Assembly (NCBI GenBank): GCA_937868725.1
Contig: CALMMQ010000105.1
Location: forward strand, 23,971-87,970
Length of the DNA stretch: 64,000 nucleotides
Source of the DNA: an uncultured Pleomorphomonas sp.
GTDB lineage: Bacteria > Pseudomonadota > Alphaproteobacteria > Rhizobiales > Pleomorphomonadaceae
Direction: 5' to 3'
Within the stretch, counting starts at the first letter, position 1. Every line of letters begins with the position of its first letter. Of the stretch, positions 46,406 to 56,353 are shown piece after piece. The notes below the pieces were generated by a model. That model made no database searches and had not been told where the DNA came from. It saw nothing but the letters and a program-made list of their open reading frames with translations. A program made the position numbers and the translations under genes.

Positions 46406-47593
46406 ATGATTGCCGCCAAGATTACCGATTCGATCCTGTCCCTGAGAGCCATCGACTGGGACAGGAAGCTGTTTGATGAACTGGTGCCGCTCCCCGAAGG
46501 CACGACGTACAACTCCTTCCTGGTCAAGGGCAGCGAAAAGACGGCGCTGATCGACACCGTCTTCCCCGAGAAGGCCCACGAACTCATCGCCGCCCTCAAG
46601 GCCGCCGGCGTCGAGCGTCTCGACTACATCGTCGCCAACCACGCCGAACAGGACCACAGCGGCTCCATTCCCGCCGTGCTCGAGCTGTTCCCCGACGCCA
46701 AGATCGTCACCAACGCCAAGTGCAAGCGCTTCATCCTCGACACGCTGCCGGTCGATCGCAACGCCTTCGTCTCGGTCGGTGATGGTCACAAGCTGTCGCT
46801 GGGCGACAAGACGCTGACCTTCCTGATGACGCCGTGGGTGCACTGGCCCGACACCATGGTCACCTACATCGAGGAAGACGGCATCGCCTTCACCTGCGAT
46901 TTCCTCGGCGCCCACTTCGCCACCACCGATCTGTTCGCCGACGATCAGGCCTCGGTCGCCATCGCCGCCAAGCGCTACTACGCCGAGATCATGATGCCCT
47001 ACCGCAGCTACTCGAAGGCGGCGCTCGAACGCCTCGAACCGCTCGGCCTGCGCTTCGTCGCCCCCAGCCACGGCCCGGTCCACGCCCAGCCGTCGCTGAT
47101 CTTCGATCTCTACCGCGAATGGACCAGCGACACCGCCAAGCCGAAGGTGGTCATCCCCTACCTGTCGATGTACGAGAGCACCGCCATCATGGTCGCCTAC
47201 CTGACCGACCGCCTGCACGAGCGCGGCCTGTCGGTGAAGCCGATCAACGTCGTCGACCTCGACAGCGGCGAGTTCGCCATGAGCCTCGTCGACGCCTCGA
47301 CGCTGGTCTTCGCCTCCCCGACCGTGCTGTCGGGCCCGCATCCGGCGCTGGCCTATGCCGCCCTCCTCGCCAACGCTCTGGCGCCCAAGGCGACGGTCGC
47401 CGCCGTCATCGGCTCGTTCGGCTGGGAAGGCAACCTGCCGGAGATCATCCAGTCGATGCTGCCGCGCCTCAAGGCCACCTTCCTCGACCCGGTGATGGTC
47501 AAGGGCCTGCCGCGCGAAGCGGCCTTCGCTGAACTCGACCTCCTGGTCGACGCCATCGTCGCCGCCAACTTCCCCGATCGCGCCGCCGCCTGA
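46406..47593 (+). CDS. FprA-type flavodiiron protein (A-type flavoprotein)
   Basis: 395 aa. The N-terminal metallo-beta-lactamase domain has the di-iron motif NHAEQDHSG (H-x-E-x-D-H), with further ligands in CDFLGAHFA and APSHGPV. The C-terminal flavodoxin domain (about 250-390) has the FMN loop MYESTAIM. It reduces oxygen to water or NO to N2O. No rubredoxin or reductase gene is adjacent, so its electron donor is elsewhere. Class A architecture of normal length. Confidence 0.94.
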   Translation: MIAAKITDSILSLRAIDWDRKLFDELVPLPEGTTYNSFLVKGSEKTALIDTVFPEKAHELIAALKAAGVERLDYIVANHAEQDHSGSIPAVLELFPDAKIVTNAKCKRFILDTLPVDRNAFVSVGDGHKLSLGDKTLTFLMTPWVHWPDTMVTYIEEDGIAFTCDFLGAHFATTDLFADDQASVAIAAKRYYAEIMMPYRSYSKAALERLEPLGLRFVAPSHGPVHAQPSLIFDLYREWTSDTAKPKVVIPYLSMYESTAIMVAYLTDRLHERGLSVKPINVVDLDSGEFAMSLVDASTLVFASPTVLSGPHPALAYAALLANALAPKATVAAVIGSFGWEGNLPEIIQSMLPRLKATFLDPVMVKGLPREAAFAELDLLVDAIVAANFPDRAAA

Positions 47594-47620
47594 CGGCCGC
47601 ACGATCGGCTACGAACAACG

Positions 47621-47652
47621 GCGCCGCCCCTCGGGGCGGCGCTTGTCGTTTC
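47621..47652. terminator. bidirectional terminator between flavodiiron gene and malQ
   Basis: GCGCCGCCC (47621-47629) pairs with GGGCGGCGC (47634-47642), loop CTCG, followed by TTGTCGTTT. The genes converge here. Confidence 0.75.
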
Positions 47653-47676
47653 AGCATCAGAGCCGCCGCTTGTCGG

Positions 47677-49659
47677 TCAGCTTGCCTCGGATTCGGCGCG
47701 GGCTTTGGCCAGCACCTCAAGGCGGCGCCGCGTCGCCGGCGTCTCCAGCAGTTCCTCGAGCGGTGCCTCGAGGCGGCGGCGCCAGTTGGGATGTTCGTCG
47801 ATGGTGCCCGGCAGGTTCGGCTGCTCCTCGATGGCCAACAGGTCCTCGAGCGGCGCCAGCGCCAGACACGACCCGGCGCGGCCGATATGGCGCAGCGCCG
47901 CCTCCACCACCGGGGCCGGATCATCCGGCTCGGGCCGCGGCTCGGCGCCGCCGAACGTCGCCCACAGCAGCCCGCGATCCCAGGCCCGGCGCTCTTCCGC
48001 CTCTTCCCGGTTCGAATCGACCGGCAAGCGGCCGAGCTTGTCGGCCCAGTCGAGATCGTTGCCCGCCCACCAGCCGGCCACCGTCGCCGTGTCGTGAGTC
48101 CCGGTCATGGCGACGCTCATCGGCGGATAGTCCTGCGGTCCGATGAAGCCGTGGTCGGCGGCGCGCTCAAACCACAGCACGCGCATGCCCAGCATCGCCC
48201 GGTCGGCAATCGCTTCGGCAAAGCCGTGCGGTTTGGTGCCGAGGTCCTCGGCGATGATCAGCGCCTCGGCCCGACGCGATTCGAGGGCGGCCAGACGAAT
48301 GAGATCGTCGAACGGATAGCTGAGATAGGCGCCATCACGTGACGACCGGCCGGCTGGGGTCACCCACAGCCGCGACAGACCGAAGGCGTGATCGATGCGC
48401 AGACCGCCGGCCCGGCTCAGCGACGAGCGCAGCGTGTCGATCCACGGCGCATAGCCGCTGGCCTTGAGCCCGCGCGGCGAAAAGGTGGTCAGCATCCAGT
48501 TCTGGCCGTGCGGCCCGAGCGGATCGGGCGGCGCGCCGATGGTCAGACCGTCGAGCAGGTAGTCGCGCATGCCCCAGCTGTCGCTACCGCCGGTGTGAAC
48601 GCCGACGGCGAGATCGGCGACGATGCCGATGGCCATGCCGGCCGCCTTGGCCGCCGCCTGCGTCGCCACCAGGCTTTCGTGGGCCAGCCACTGCACGAAC
48701 AGGTGGAAAGCCACTTCCTCGCCGTTCTCGGCCACGAAGGCGTGCACGCCGGGGCCATCGGGGTCGTGGTAGGCGGTCGGCCAGTCCTGCCAGCCCATGC
48801 GCCCCTCGGCGCGGAAGCCGACGTCGAGAGCGTCGTAGATGGCGTGGCGATGCAGCGCCTCGCCGCCGGCGGTGCTGGCCGCCGCGATGCGCGCCCGGCT
48901 GTCGCGGTCAAGGCCGGCAAAGATCGCGCGCAGATCGGCCAGCCGCTGCGGCAACGCCTCGGCCCAATCGATGAATGCACCGCCCGGCCGGGCCGGCAGC
49001 GACGGCAGACCGACCAGGGCCGGGTCGCCCATGGCGCCGTTGAGGAACAGCCGGCTCGACGGCGAATAGGGGCTGAAGCCGATACCGTGGCCGGGGAACA
49101 GCGCGTGCACCGGATTGATCATCATGGCGTCGGCGCCGCGCGCCGCAAACAACCGCACCGCCTCGTTGAGGTTGCCGCAATGGCCAAAGGGCTGCGGCGT
49201 GCGGTTGCGCAGAGCGGGAATCTGGATGGCCGGCCCCCAGAAGCGGCGCCCTACGAGGTTGGCGGCGCCATGACAGCCGCGCGGCGCCACCGCCAGCGTG
49301 ACGCGGTTGGGGCCGACCGTCAGATGGTAGTAGCCCGGCTCGTCAATGGCCGGCAGCATACCGCCGGCAATGTCGACCAGGCGCGCCGTGCCGTCCTCGG
49401 CGACGATCTCGGCCCGCGTCAGGCTGGGCGGCAGTCGCGTCGGCTGGCCGACCTCGGCGACGATCAGCGCTGGCGGCCGGCGCCGCTCTTCCTCGAGGCT
49501 GGCCATGCTGCGGGTGATGGCGGCGCTGGAATCGGCGGGGTAGCCGAGCGCCGTGGCGATGGCGGCCAGCGATTCGTCGTCGACGACCTGCTGCTTGCCC
49601 GTCACATCCCACCAGGTCCGCGCGAGGCCGATCGCCTCGGCAAGCGCATGCAGCTGCAT
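47677..49659 (-). CDS. malQ: 4-alpha-glucanotransferase (GH77)
   Basis: 660 aa, with an N-terminal extension (about 1-140) as in E. coli-type MalQ. Catalytic residues sit in GGLRIDHAFGL (nucleophile Asp), LIIAEDLGT (acid/base Glu) and TGTHDTATV (stabiliser Asp). It transfers glucan segments between maltodextrins, in glycogen or maltose metabolism. Start 49659 with GGGAGG upstream. No glg genes lie adjacent in the window. Confidence 0.95.
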   Translation of the reverse strand: MQLHALAEAIGLARTWWDVTGKQQVVDDESLAAIATALGYPADSSAAITRSMASLEEERRRPPALIVAEVGQPTRLPPSLTRAEIVAEDGTARLVDIAGGMLPAIDEPGYYHLTVGPNRVTLAVAPRGCHGAANLVGRRFWGPAIQIPALRNRTPQPFGHCGNLNEAVRLFAARGADAMMINPVHALFPGHGIGFSPYSPSSRLFLNGAMGDPALVGLPSLPARPGGAFIDWAEALPQRLADLRAIFAGLDRDSRARIAAASTAGGEALHRHAIYDALDVGFRAEGRMGWQDWPTAYHDPDGPGVHAFVAENGEEVAFHLFVQWLAHESLVATQAAAKAAGMAIGIVADLAVGVHTGGSDSWGMRDYLLDGLTIGAPPDPLGPHGQNWMLTTFSPRGLKASGYAPWIDTLRSSLSRAGGLRIDHAFGLSRLWVTPAGRSSRDGAYLSYPFDDLIRLAALESRRAEALIIAEDLGTKPHGFAEAIADRAMLGMRVLWFERAADHGFIGPQDYPPMSVAMTGTHDTATVAGWWAGNDLDWADKLGRLPVDSNREEAEERRAWDRGLLWATFGGAEPRPEPDDPAPVVEAALRHIGRAGSCLALAPLEDLLAIEEQPNLPGTIDEHPNWRRRLEAPLEELLETPATRRRLEVLAKARAESEAS

Positions 49660-49875
49660 CTTGTCTGCCTCCCACCTTGAGGCGAGGATGCTCGCCCTGC
49701 CCGGCACCATAGCGACCACGGACCGGAGCGGCAATTCGCCCGGGCCTGACGCCAGCCGCAGGGCTTCGACGCTCCCCGGAAGAACCGACGTGCGTCACCA
49801 GCCGCCGTGCGACAAGCGGTTGATGACACATCGCTTTAGTCCTGTCAAAACCCGCAAGGACGTAGGGATAAGCCC

Positions 49876-50838
49876 TCAGGCCGCCCCCAGCAGCGCCTCC
49901 GCCGTCGCCTCGTCGGTGATGAGGCCGTTGACCAGCGGTCGGGTGATGGCGGCCCGGATGGCGTTGAGCTTGTTCTCGCCCACCGCCGTGATGATGCACA
50001 GCTTCGACTTGAGGTCCGGCAGCGGCGCGCTCATCACCCGGTCATTGGTCAGGCCCTCGATCAGCTCGCCACGGCGATTGAACACCCAGCCGGTGATCTC
50101 GCCGACGGCGCCGGCCTGCAGCAGGCCGTCGAGTTCGGCCTGGGTCAGGAAGCCGTCCTGCAGCAGCGGCGCGTTGGCGCCAAGGCCGCCGATGCCGAGG
50201 AAGATGGTCTCGGCCGCCTCGATGCGTTTCAGGTTGGAGATCACCAGCGGCTGGCGCATCAGCGTCTCGCGCTCCTCCGCCGACGAGGCGATCACCGGCA
50301 CCGGAAACGGATAGCAGCGCGCCTTGGTCTTGTCGGCGATATTGAAGATGACGCCGAAGTAGGCCGCCGCGCCGTCGGGGGCGATGGAACCGGTCATCGA
50401 CACGATGCGGTGCTGGACGCACTCCATGGTCGACATCTGGTCGACCGCCGCCTTGAGCGTCCGCCCCGACCCGATGCCGAGCGTCACCGGCGCCGAGGCG
50501 CGCAGATAGCGCTCGAGCTGGGTGGCGCTGGCCCGGCTGACGCCGACCAGGGCGTTGGGCCGGTCGGGATCGGTGGGCACCACCTCGGCAAAGCGCAGGC
50601 CGAAGCTGCGCTCGAGCTCGTCGCCCAGCGCCATGCAGCGGGCGATGGGATGATCGAGCTCGAACTTGATCAGCCGCTCGGAAATGGCAAGCGACACCAG
50701 ACGCTGGGCGCTCTGCCGCGATACGCCGAGCTTGGCGGCGATCTGATCCTGGGTATTGCCGGCAATGTAGTAGAGCCAGCCGGCTCGCGCGGCGTCCTCA
50801 AGCTTGCCGTTGTCGTCCCCGTCGCGTTGCTGCGCCAT
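49876..50838 (-). CDS. SorC/DeoR-type sugar-binding transcriptional regulator of the polyol operon
   Basis: 320 aa. An N-terminal HTH (about 15-60, with GNTQDQIAAKLGVSRQSAQRLVS) is followed by a SorC-type effector domain (about 65-318), with VTLGIGSGRTLKAAVDQM and IFLGIGGLGANAPLL. Such tetrameric regulators bind a phosphosugar or polyol and control the neighbouring operon. It is divergent from the ABC-transporter operon, with 339 bases between. Start 50838 follows GGAGGGGG. Confidence 0.93.
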   Translation of the reverse strand: MAQQRDGDDNGKLEDAARAGWLYYIAGNTQDQIAAKLGVSRQSAQRLVSLAISERLIKFELDHPIARCMALGDELERSFGLRFAEVVPTDPDRPNALVGVSRASATQLERYLRASAPVTLGIGSGRTLKAAVDQMSTMECVQHRIVSMTGSIAPDGAAAYFGVIFNIADKTKARCYPFPVPVIASSAEERETLMRQPLVISNLKRIEAAETIFLGIGGLGANAPLLQDGFLTQAELDGLLQAGAVGEITGWVFNRRGELIEGLTNDRVMSAPLPDLKSKLCIITAVGENKLNAIRAAITRPLVNGLITDEATAEALLGAA

Positions 50839-51177
50839 ACCCCCTCCACGTCGGTCCGTTGCGACACCTACACGCTTGAGCCACCCCACGTTTGCCCACA
50901 TCAAGAGCAAATGCATCATTTGGTAGGGCTGTCAAGGCGCCGGGGCCGAAATGGACCATATATCAGTAAGTTACTGTATGGCCCCGCCCTGCACATTCTG
51001 CCGGAAGCCGCCGCGGCATCAATTGTTCGTTGACAAATACCCTGGGTATCGAGTAATTACTCGCTTCGTGAGCAAATGCTCTACGCCATCAGGGCGGTCG
51101 TGGAGGAGACATCGACCCCCCTGGTTTCGGCCCGAAAGGCCCATTGGCTGCGCCGCAGCCGGCGCGGGGAGGAAAAT
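50839..51177. promoter_or_regulatory. control region of the polyol operon with four palindromes
   Basis: Palindromes: CAGTAA-G-TTACTG (50964-50976), ATACCC-T-GGGTAT (51037-51049), CGAGTAATTACTCG (51050-51063, perfect) and GAGCA-AA-TGCTC (51070-51081). Two of them share AGTAA...TTACT, 87 bases apart. GAGCAAATGC also recurs at 50905-50914 and 51070-51079. A perfect -35 TTGACA is at 51030-51035, with only a weak -10 inside the CGAGTAATTACTCG palindrome, as expected for a regulated promoter. The RBS GGGGAGGAAA is just before 51178. Confidence 0.6.
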
Positions 51178-52491
51178 ATGAAATTGAGAACGGCTCTACT
51201 CGGAATGTGCTCGGTTCTGGCCATGGCCGGGCTGGCGCGCGCGGAGACCCTGACCATCGCCACCGTCAACAACGGTGACATGATCCGCATGCAGAAGCTG
51301 TCGGACGACTTCACCGCCAAGAACCCCGACATCAAGCTCGAGTGGGTCACCCTCGAGGAGAACGTGCTGCGCCAGAAGGTGACGACCGACATCGCCACCA
51401 AGGGCGGTCAGTTCGACATCATGACCATCGGCAACTACGAAGTGCCGATCTGGGCCAAGAAGGGCTGGCTGCTGCCGCTCGACAACCTCGGCGCCGACTA
51501 CGACGTCGACGATCTGCTGCCGGCCATCCGTCAGTCGGTGTCCTATCAGGACAAGCTGTTCGCCGCCCCGTTCTACGGTGAAAGCGCCATGGTGATGTAC
51601 CGCACCGACCTGTTCGACAAGGCCGGGCTCAAGATGCCCGACAATCCCAAGTGGGACTTCATCGCCGACGCGGCGCGCAAGATCACCGACAAGAGCGCCG
51701 GCGTCTACGGCATCTGCCTGCGTGGCAAGGCCGGCTGGGGCGAGAACATGGCCTTCCTGAGCGCCACCGCCAACACCTTCGGCGCCCGCTGGTTCGATGA
51801 GAAGTGGCACGCCCAGTTCGACCAGCCGGAATGGAAGAACACGCTCGAGTTCTACGTCAACCTGATGAAGGACGCTGGCCCTCCGGGCGCCTCCTCCAAC
51901 GGCTTCAACGAGAACCTGGCACTGTTCCAGTCCGGCAAGTGCGGCATGTGGATGGACGCCACCGTCGCCGCGTCGTTCGTCTCCGATCCCAAGGCGTCGA
52001 CGGTGGCCGGCAAGGTCAGCTACGCCCTGTTCCCGACCACCGGCGAACTCACCAACCACGGCAACTGGCTGTGGGCGTGGAACCTGGCCGTGCCGGCCGG
52101 CACCAAGAAGGCCGAAGCGGCGCAGAAGTTCGTGTCCTGGGCCACGTCCAAGGCCTACACCGAGCTGGTCGCCAGCAAGGAAGGCTGGGCCAACGTGCCG
52201 CCGGGAACCCGCACTTCGCTCTACAAGAACGCAACCTATCTCGCCGCCGCCCCGTTCGCCGCCAAGACGCTCGAGGCCATGAATGCCGCTGACACCGGCA
52301 AGCCGACCATCAAGCCGGTGCCCTATACCGGTGGTCAGTTCGTGTCGATCCCCGAGTTCCAGGGCATCGGCACGGCCGTCGGCCAGCAGTTCTCCGCTGC
52401 TCTCGCCGGCCAGAAGTCGGTGGCTGACGCCCTCAAGGCGGCTCAGGACCTGACGACGCGCGAGATGACCAAGGCGGGCTACATCAAGTAA
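51178..52491 (+). CDS. smoE: polyol ABC transporter substrate-binding protein (SmoE-like)
   Basis: 437 aa, family 1 solute-binding protein. Signal peptide about 1-21 (ALLGMCSVLAMAGLARAE). The mature protein has the Smo/Mtl pattern TIATVNNGDMIRMQKLSDDF and FDIMTIGNYEVPIWAKKGWL, typical of sorbitol/mannitol binders. First gene of the operon, followed by a strong hairpin that would let it be made in excess over the permeases. Confidence 0.92.
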   Translation: MKLRTALLGMCSVLAMAGLARAETLTIATVNNGDMIRMQKLSDDFTAKNPDIKLEWVTLEENVLRQKVTTDIATKGGQFDIMTIGNYEVPIWAKKGWLLPLDNLGADYDVDDLLPAIRQSVSYQDKLFAAPFYGESAMVMYRTDLFDKAGLKMPDNPKWDFIADAARKITDKSAGVYGICLRGKAGWGENMAFLSATANTFGARWFDEKWHAQFDQPEWKNTLEFYVNLMKDAGPPGASSNGFNENLALFQSGKCGMWMDATVAASFVSDPKASTVAGKVSYALFPTTGELTNHGNWLWAWNLAVPAGTKKAEAAQKFVSWATSKAYTELVASKEGWANVPPGTRTSLYKNATYLAAAPFAAKTLEAMNAADTGKPTIKPVPYTGGQFVSIPEFQGIGTAVGQQFSAALAGQKSVADALKAAQDLTTREMTKAGYIK

Positions 52492-52797
52492 GCCTCCTCC
52501 TCCCGCCTTGCGGCCGGGGCTCGCGAACGATTTTTCGCCAGCCCCGGCCCCCCTTCCCCGATGCCGGCCAGACACGTCGGCCCGACGCTCCGCCGCCGCG
52601 GCACCCGCCCTCCGCCCCGGAGACCGAGCCGGATGTCCTCGCCGCGACGCCCCTGCCCGCTTCGCTTCAAGAGAGGCGACAATCATGGGTGTGACGGGCG
52701 TAGCTGTTGCCGAGAGCCCCCGCTCCAGAGCGACAGCGACCGCCGGCCGGCTCTCGTCCGGCTGAGTCCGCCCTTCACCCCCTCGGAGACGATTGTC
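52492..52797 (+). promoter_or_regulatory. smoE-smoF spacer with intercistronic hairpin
   Basis: 306 bases. Stem GGCCGGGGCT (52512-52521) / AGCCCCGGCC (52540-52549) with an 18-base loop lies 20 bases after the smoE stop. There is no clean T run, so it is more likely an mRNA-stabilising or partial terminator structure than a full stop. The rest has no gene. Confidence 0.7.
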
Positions 52798-53670
52798 ATG
52801 GCGACAAAGAACTCACGGGCGGCGGCAAGGCTGCTCGTTGCCCCCTCGGTCATCCTGCTGTTTCTGTGGATGATCGTGCCGCTCGGCCTCACCATCTACT
52901 TCTCGTTCCTGCGCTACAACCTGTTGATGCCGGGCACGGAAGAGTGGGTGGGCGTGCTCAACTACTCCTACTTCCTGACCGATCCGGCCTTCTTCGCCGC
53001 GCTGTTCAACACCCTCGCCATCGTGCTCGGCGTGCTGCTGATCACCGTGGTCGGCGGCGTGCTGATCGCCCTGCTGCTCGATCAGCCGATCTGGGGCCAG
53101 GGCATCGTCCGCCTGCTGGTGCTGGCGCCGTTCTTCGTCATGCCGACGGTTTCCGCCCTGGTGTGGAAGAACATGTTCATGAACCCGGTCAACGGCCTGC
53201 TGGCCTGGGTGCAGACCAGCCTCGGCATGGCGCCGCACGACTGGCTGGCCACGACGCCGCTGTTCGCCATCATCATCATCGTCGCCTGGCAATGGCTGCC
53301 GTTCTCGGCGCTGATCCTGCTCACCGCCCTGCAGTCGCTCGACGAAGAGCAGCGGGAAGCGGCCGAACTCGACGGCGCCGGCCCGGTTTCGCGCTTCGTC
53401 TACATCATGCTGCCGCACCTGTCGCGGGCCATCACCGTGGTCATCCTGATCCAGACGATCTTCCTGCTGTCGGTGTTCGCCGAGATCCTCGTCACCACCA
53501 ACGGCGGCCCGGGCACGGAAAGTACCAACATCGCCTACCTCGTCTACGCGCAGGCCCTGCTGCAGTTCGACGTCGGCGGCGCCTCGGCTGGCGGCATTGT
53601 CGCCGTCGTCCTTGCCAACATCGTTGCCATCTTCCTGATGCGGATGATCGGCCGGACTCTGGAGACCTGA
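52798..53670 (+). CDS. smoF: polyol ABC transporter permease (SmoF-like)
   Basis: 290 aa, six TM helices (first about 12-33). The EAA loop reads EEQREAAELDGAGPVSRFVYIMLP, the contact site for the ATPase. MalF-type permease of carbohydrate uptake family 1. One base separates its stop from the next gene. Confidence 0.93.
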   Translation: MATKNSRAAARLLVAPSVILLFLWMIVPLGLTIYFSFLRYNLLMPGTEEWVGVLNYSYFLTDPAFFAALFNTLAIVLGVLLITVVGGVLIALLLDQPIWGQGIVRLLVLAPFFVMPTVSALVWKNMFMNPVNGLLAWVQTSLGMAPHDWLATTPLFAIIIIVAWQWLPFSALILLTALQSLDEEQREAAELDGAGPVSRFVYIMLPHLSRAITVVILIQTIFLLSVFAEILVTTNGGPGTESTNIAYLVYAQALLQFDVGGASAGGIVAVVLANIVAIFLMRMIGRTLET

Positions 53671-53671
53671 A

Positions 53672-54502
53672 ATGTCCCGTCACGTCAGCTCCACCCGCCG
53701 GTGGACGGTCACAATCGCGGCCTGGCTCGTCGGCATCCTGATGTTCTTTCCCATCCTCTGGACGGTTCTGACCTCGTTCAAGACCGAAGCGGAAGCGGTG
53801 GCCTCGCCGCCCTCCTTCCTGTTCTTCAACTGGACGCTTGAGAACTACGCCGAAGTGCAATCGCGCTCCGACTACGTCCAGCACTTCCTCAACTCGGTGA
53901 CCATCTCCCTCGGCTCGACCGCCATCGGCCTGCTGATCGCCATCCCGGCCGCCTGGGCCATGGCCTTCCAGCCGACCAAGCGCACCAAGGACCTGCTGAT
54001 GTGGATGCTGTCCACCAAGATGATGCCGCCGGTGGGCGTCCTGGTGCCGATCTACCTGATGTTCCGTGACGCCGGTCTGCTCGACACGCGCCTCGGCCTG
54101 ACCATCATCCTGACCCTGATCGACCTGCCGATCATCATCTGGATGCTCTACACCTACTTCAAGGAGATCCCCGGCGAGATCCTTGAGGCGGCCCGCATGG
54201 ACGGTGCCACGCTGTGGAGCGAGATCGCCTACGTGCTGACGCCGATGGCCGTGCCCGGCATCGCCTCGACGCTGCTGCTCAACGTCATCCTGGCCTGGAA
54301 CGAGGCCTTCTGGACGCTGAACCTGACGGCGGCCAAGGCGGCCCCGCTCACCGCCTTCATCGCCTCCTACTCCAGCCCCGAGGGGCTGTTCTACGCCAAG
54401 CTTTCCGCCGCCTCGACCATGGCTATCGCCCCCATCCTGATCCTCGGGTGGTTCTCGCAGAAGCAACTGGTGCGTGGCCTCACCTTCGGCGCCGTGAAAT
54501 AA
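53672..54502 (+). CDS. smoG: polyol ABC transporter permease (SmoG-like)
   Basis: 276 aa, six TM helices, MalG type. EAA loop [20 protein letters not shown]. Conserved ends [13 protein letters not shown] near the N-terminus and [13 protein letters not shown] at the C-terminus, which is the usual MalG-family tail. Forms the channel with SmoF. Confidence 0.94.
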   Translation: MSRHVSSTRRWTVTIAAWLVGILMFFPILWTVLTSFKTEAEAVASPPSFLFFNWTLENYAEVQSRSDYVQHFLNSVTISLGSTAIGLLIAIPAAWAMAFQPTKRTKDLLMWMLSTKMMPPVGVLVPIYLMFRDAGLLDTRLGLTIILTLIDLPIIIWMLYTYFKEIPGEILEAARMDGATLWSEIAYVLTPMAVPGIASTLLLNVILAWNEAFWTLNLTAAKAAPLTAFIASYSSPEGLFYAKLSAASTMAIAPILILGWFSQKQLVRGLTFGAVK

Positions 54503-54513
54503 GGACGTCCCCC

Positions 54514-55511
<998 letters not shown>

Positions 55512-55515
<4 letters not shown>

Positions 55516-56285
55516 AACGCTTGCAGGACAAGTCGGCTCTGATCACCGGATCGGCCCGCGGCATCGGCCGCAGCTTCGCCGAAGCCTATGTTCGCGAAGG
55601 CGCCACCGTCGCCATCGCCGACATCAACATCGAGCGCGCCGAACAGACGGCGCGCGAGATCGGCCCGGCCGCCTACGCCATCAAGCTCGACGTCACCGAC
55701 CAGGCCTCGATCGACGCGGCGATCGCCGAGGTCGAACGCCGCGTCGGCGGTCTCGACATCCTGATCAACAACGCCGCGCTGTTCGACATGGCACCGATCG
55801 TCGACATCCCGCGCTCGAGCTACGACAGACTGTTCGCCATCAACGTCGGCGGCACGCTGTTCATGCTGCAGGCGGCGGCGAAATCGATGATCGCCCGCGG
55901 CAAGGGCGGCAAGATCATCAACATGGCGAGCCAGGCCGGCCGGCGCGGCGAAGCGCTGGTGGCCATCTACTGCGCCACCAAGGCAGCGGTGATCTCGCTC
56001 ACCCAGTCGGCCGGGCTCAACCTCATCAAGCACGGCATCAACGTCAACGCCATCGCCCCCGGCGTCGTCGACGGCGAGCACTGGGACGGCGTCGATGCCC
56101 TGTTCGCCAAGTACGAGCACCGGCCGATCGGCGAGAAGAAGCGCCTCGTTGGCCAGGAGGTCCCGTTCGGCCGCATGGGCCGGGCCGAGGACCTGGTGGG
56201 CATGGCCATCTTCCTCGCCTCGCCGGAGGCCGACTACATCGTTGCCCAGACCTACAACGTCGACGGCGGCAACTGGATGAGCTGA
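55512..56285 (+). CDS. smoS: sorbitol (L-iditol 2-) dehydrogenase, SDR family
   Basis: 257 aa classical SDR. Cofactor motif [16 protein letters not shown] at about 87-90, and catalytic YCATKAA (Y-x3-K). It closely follows the SmoS pattern of Rhodobacter, including the C-terminal [11 protein letters not shown]. It oxidises sorbitol to fructose (also galactitol or iditol) with NAD+. Translationally coupled to smoK. Confidence 0.93.
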
Positions 56286-56353
56286 GGGGGCCCGCGCCCC
56301 ACGACAACGCCGGAGCGACCAGCGCTCCGGCCAAAGCATGCTGGAGAATTCTG

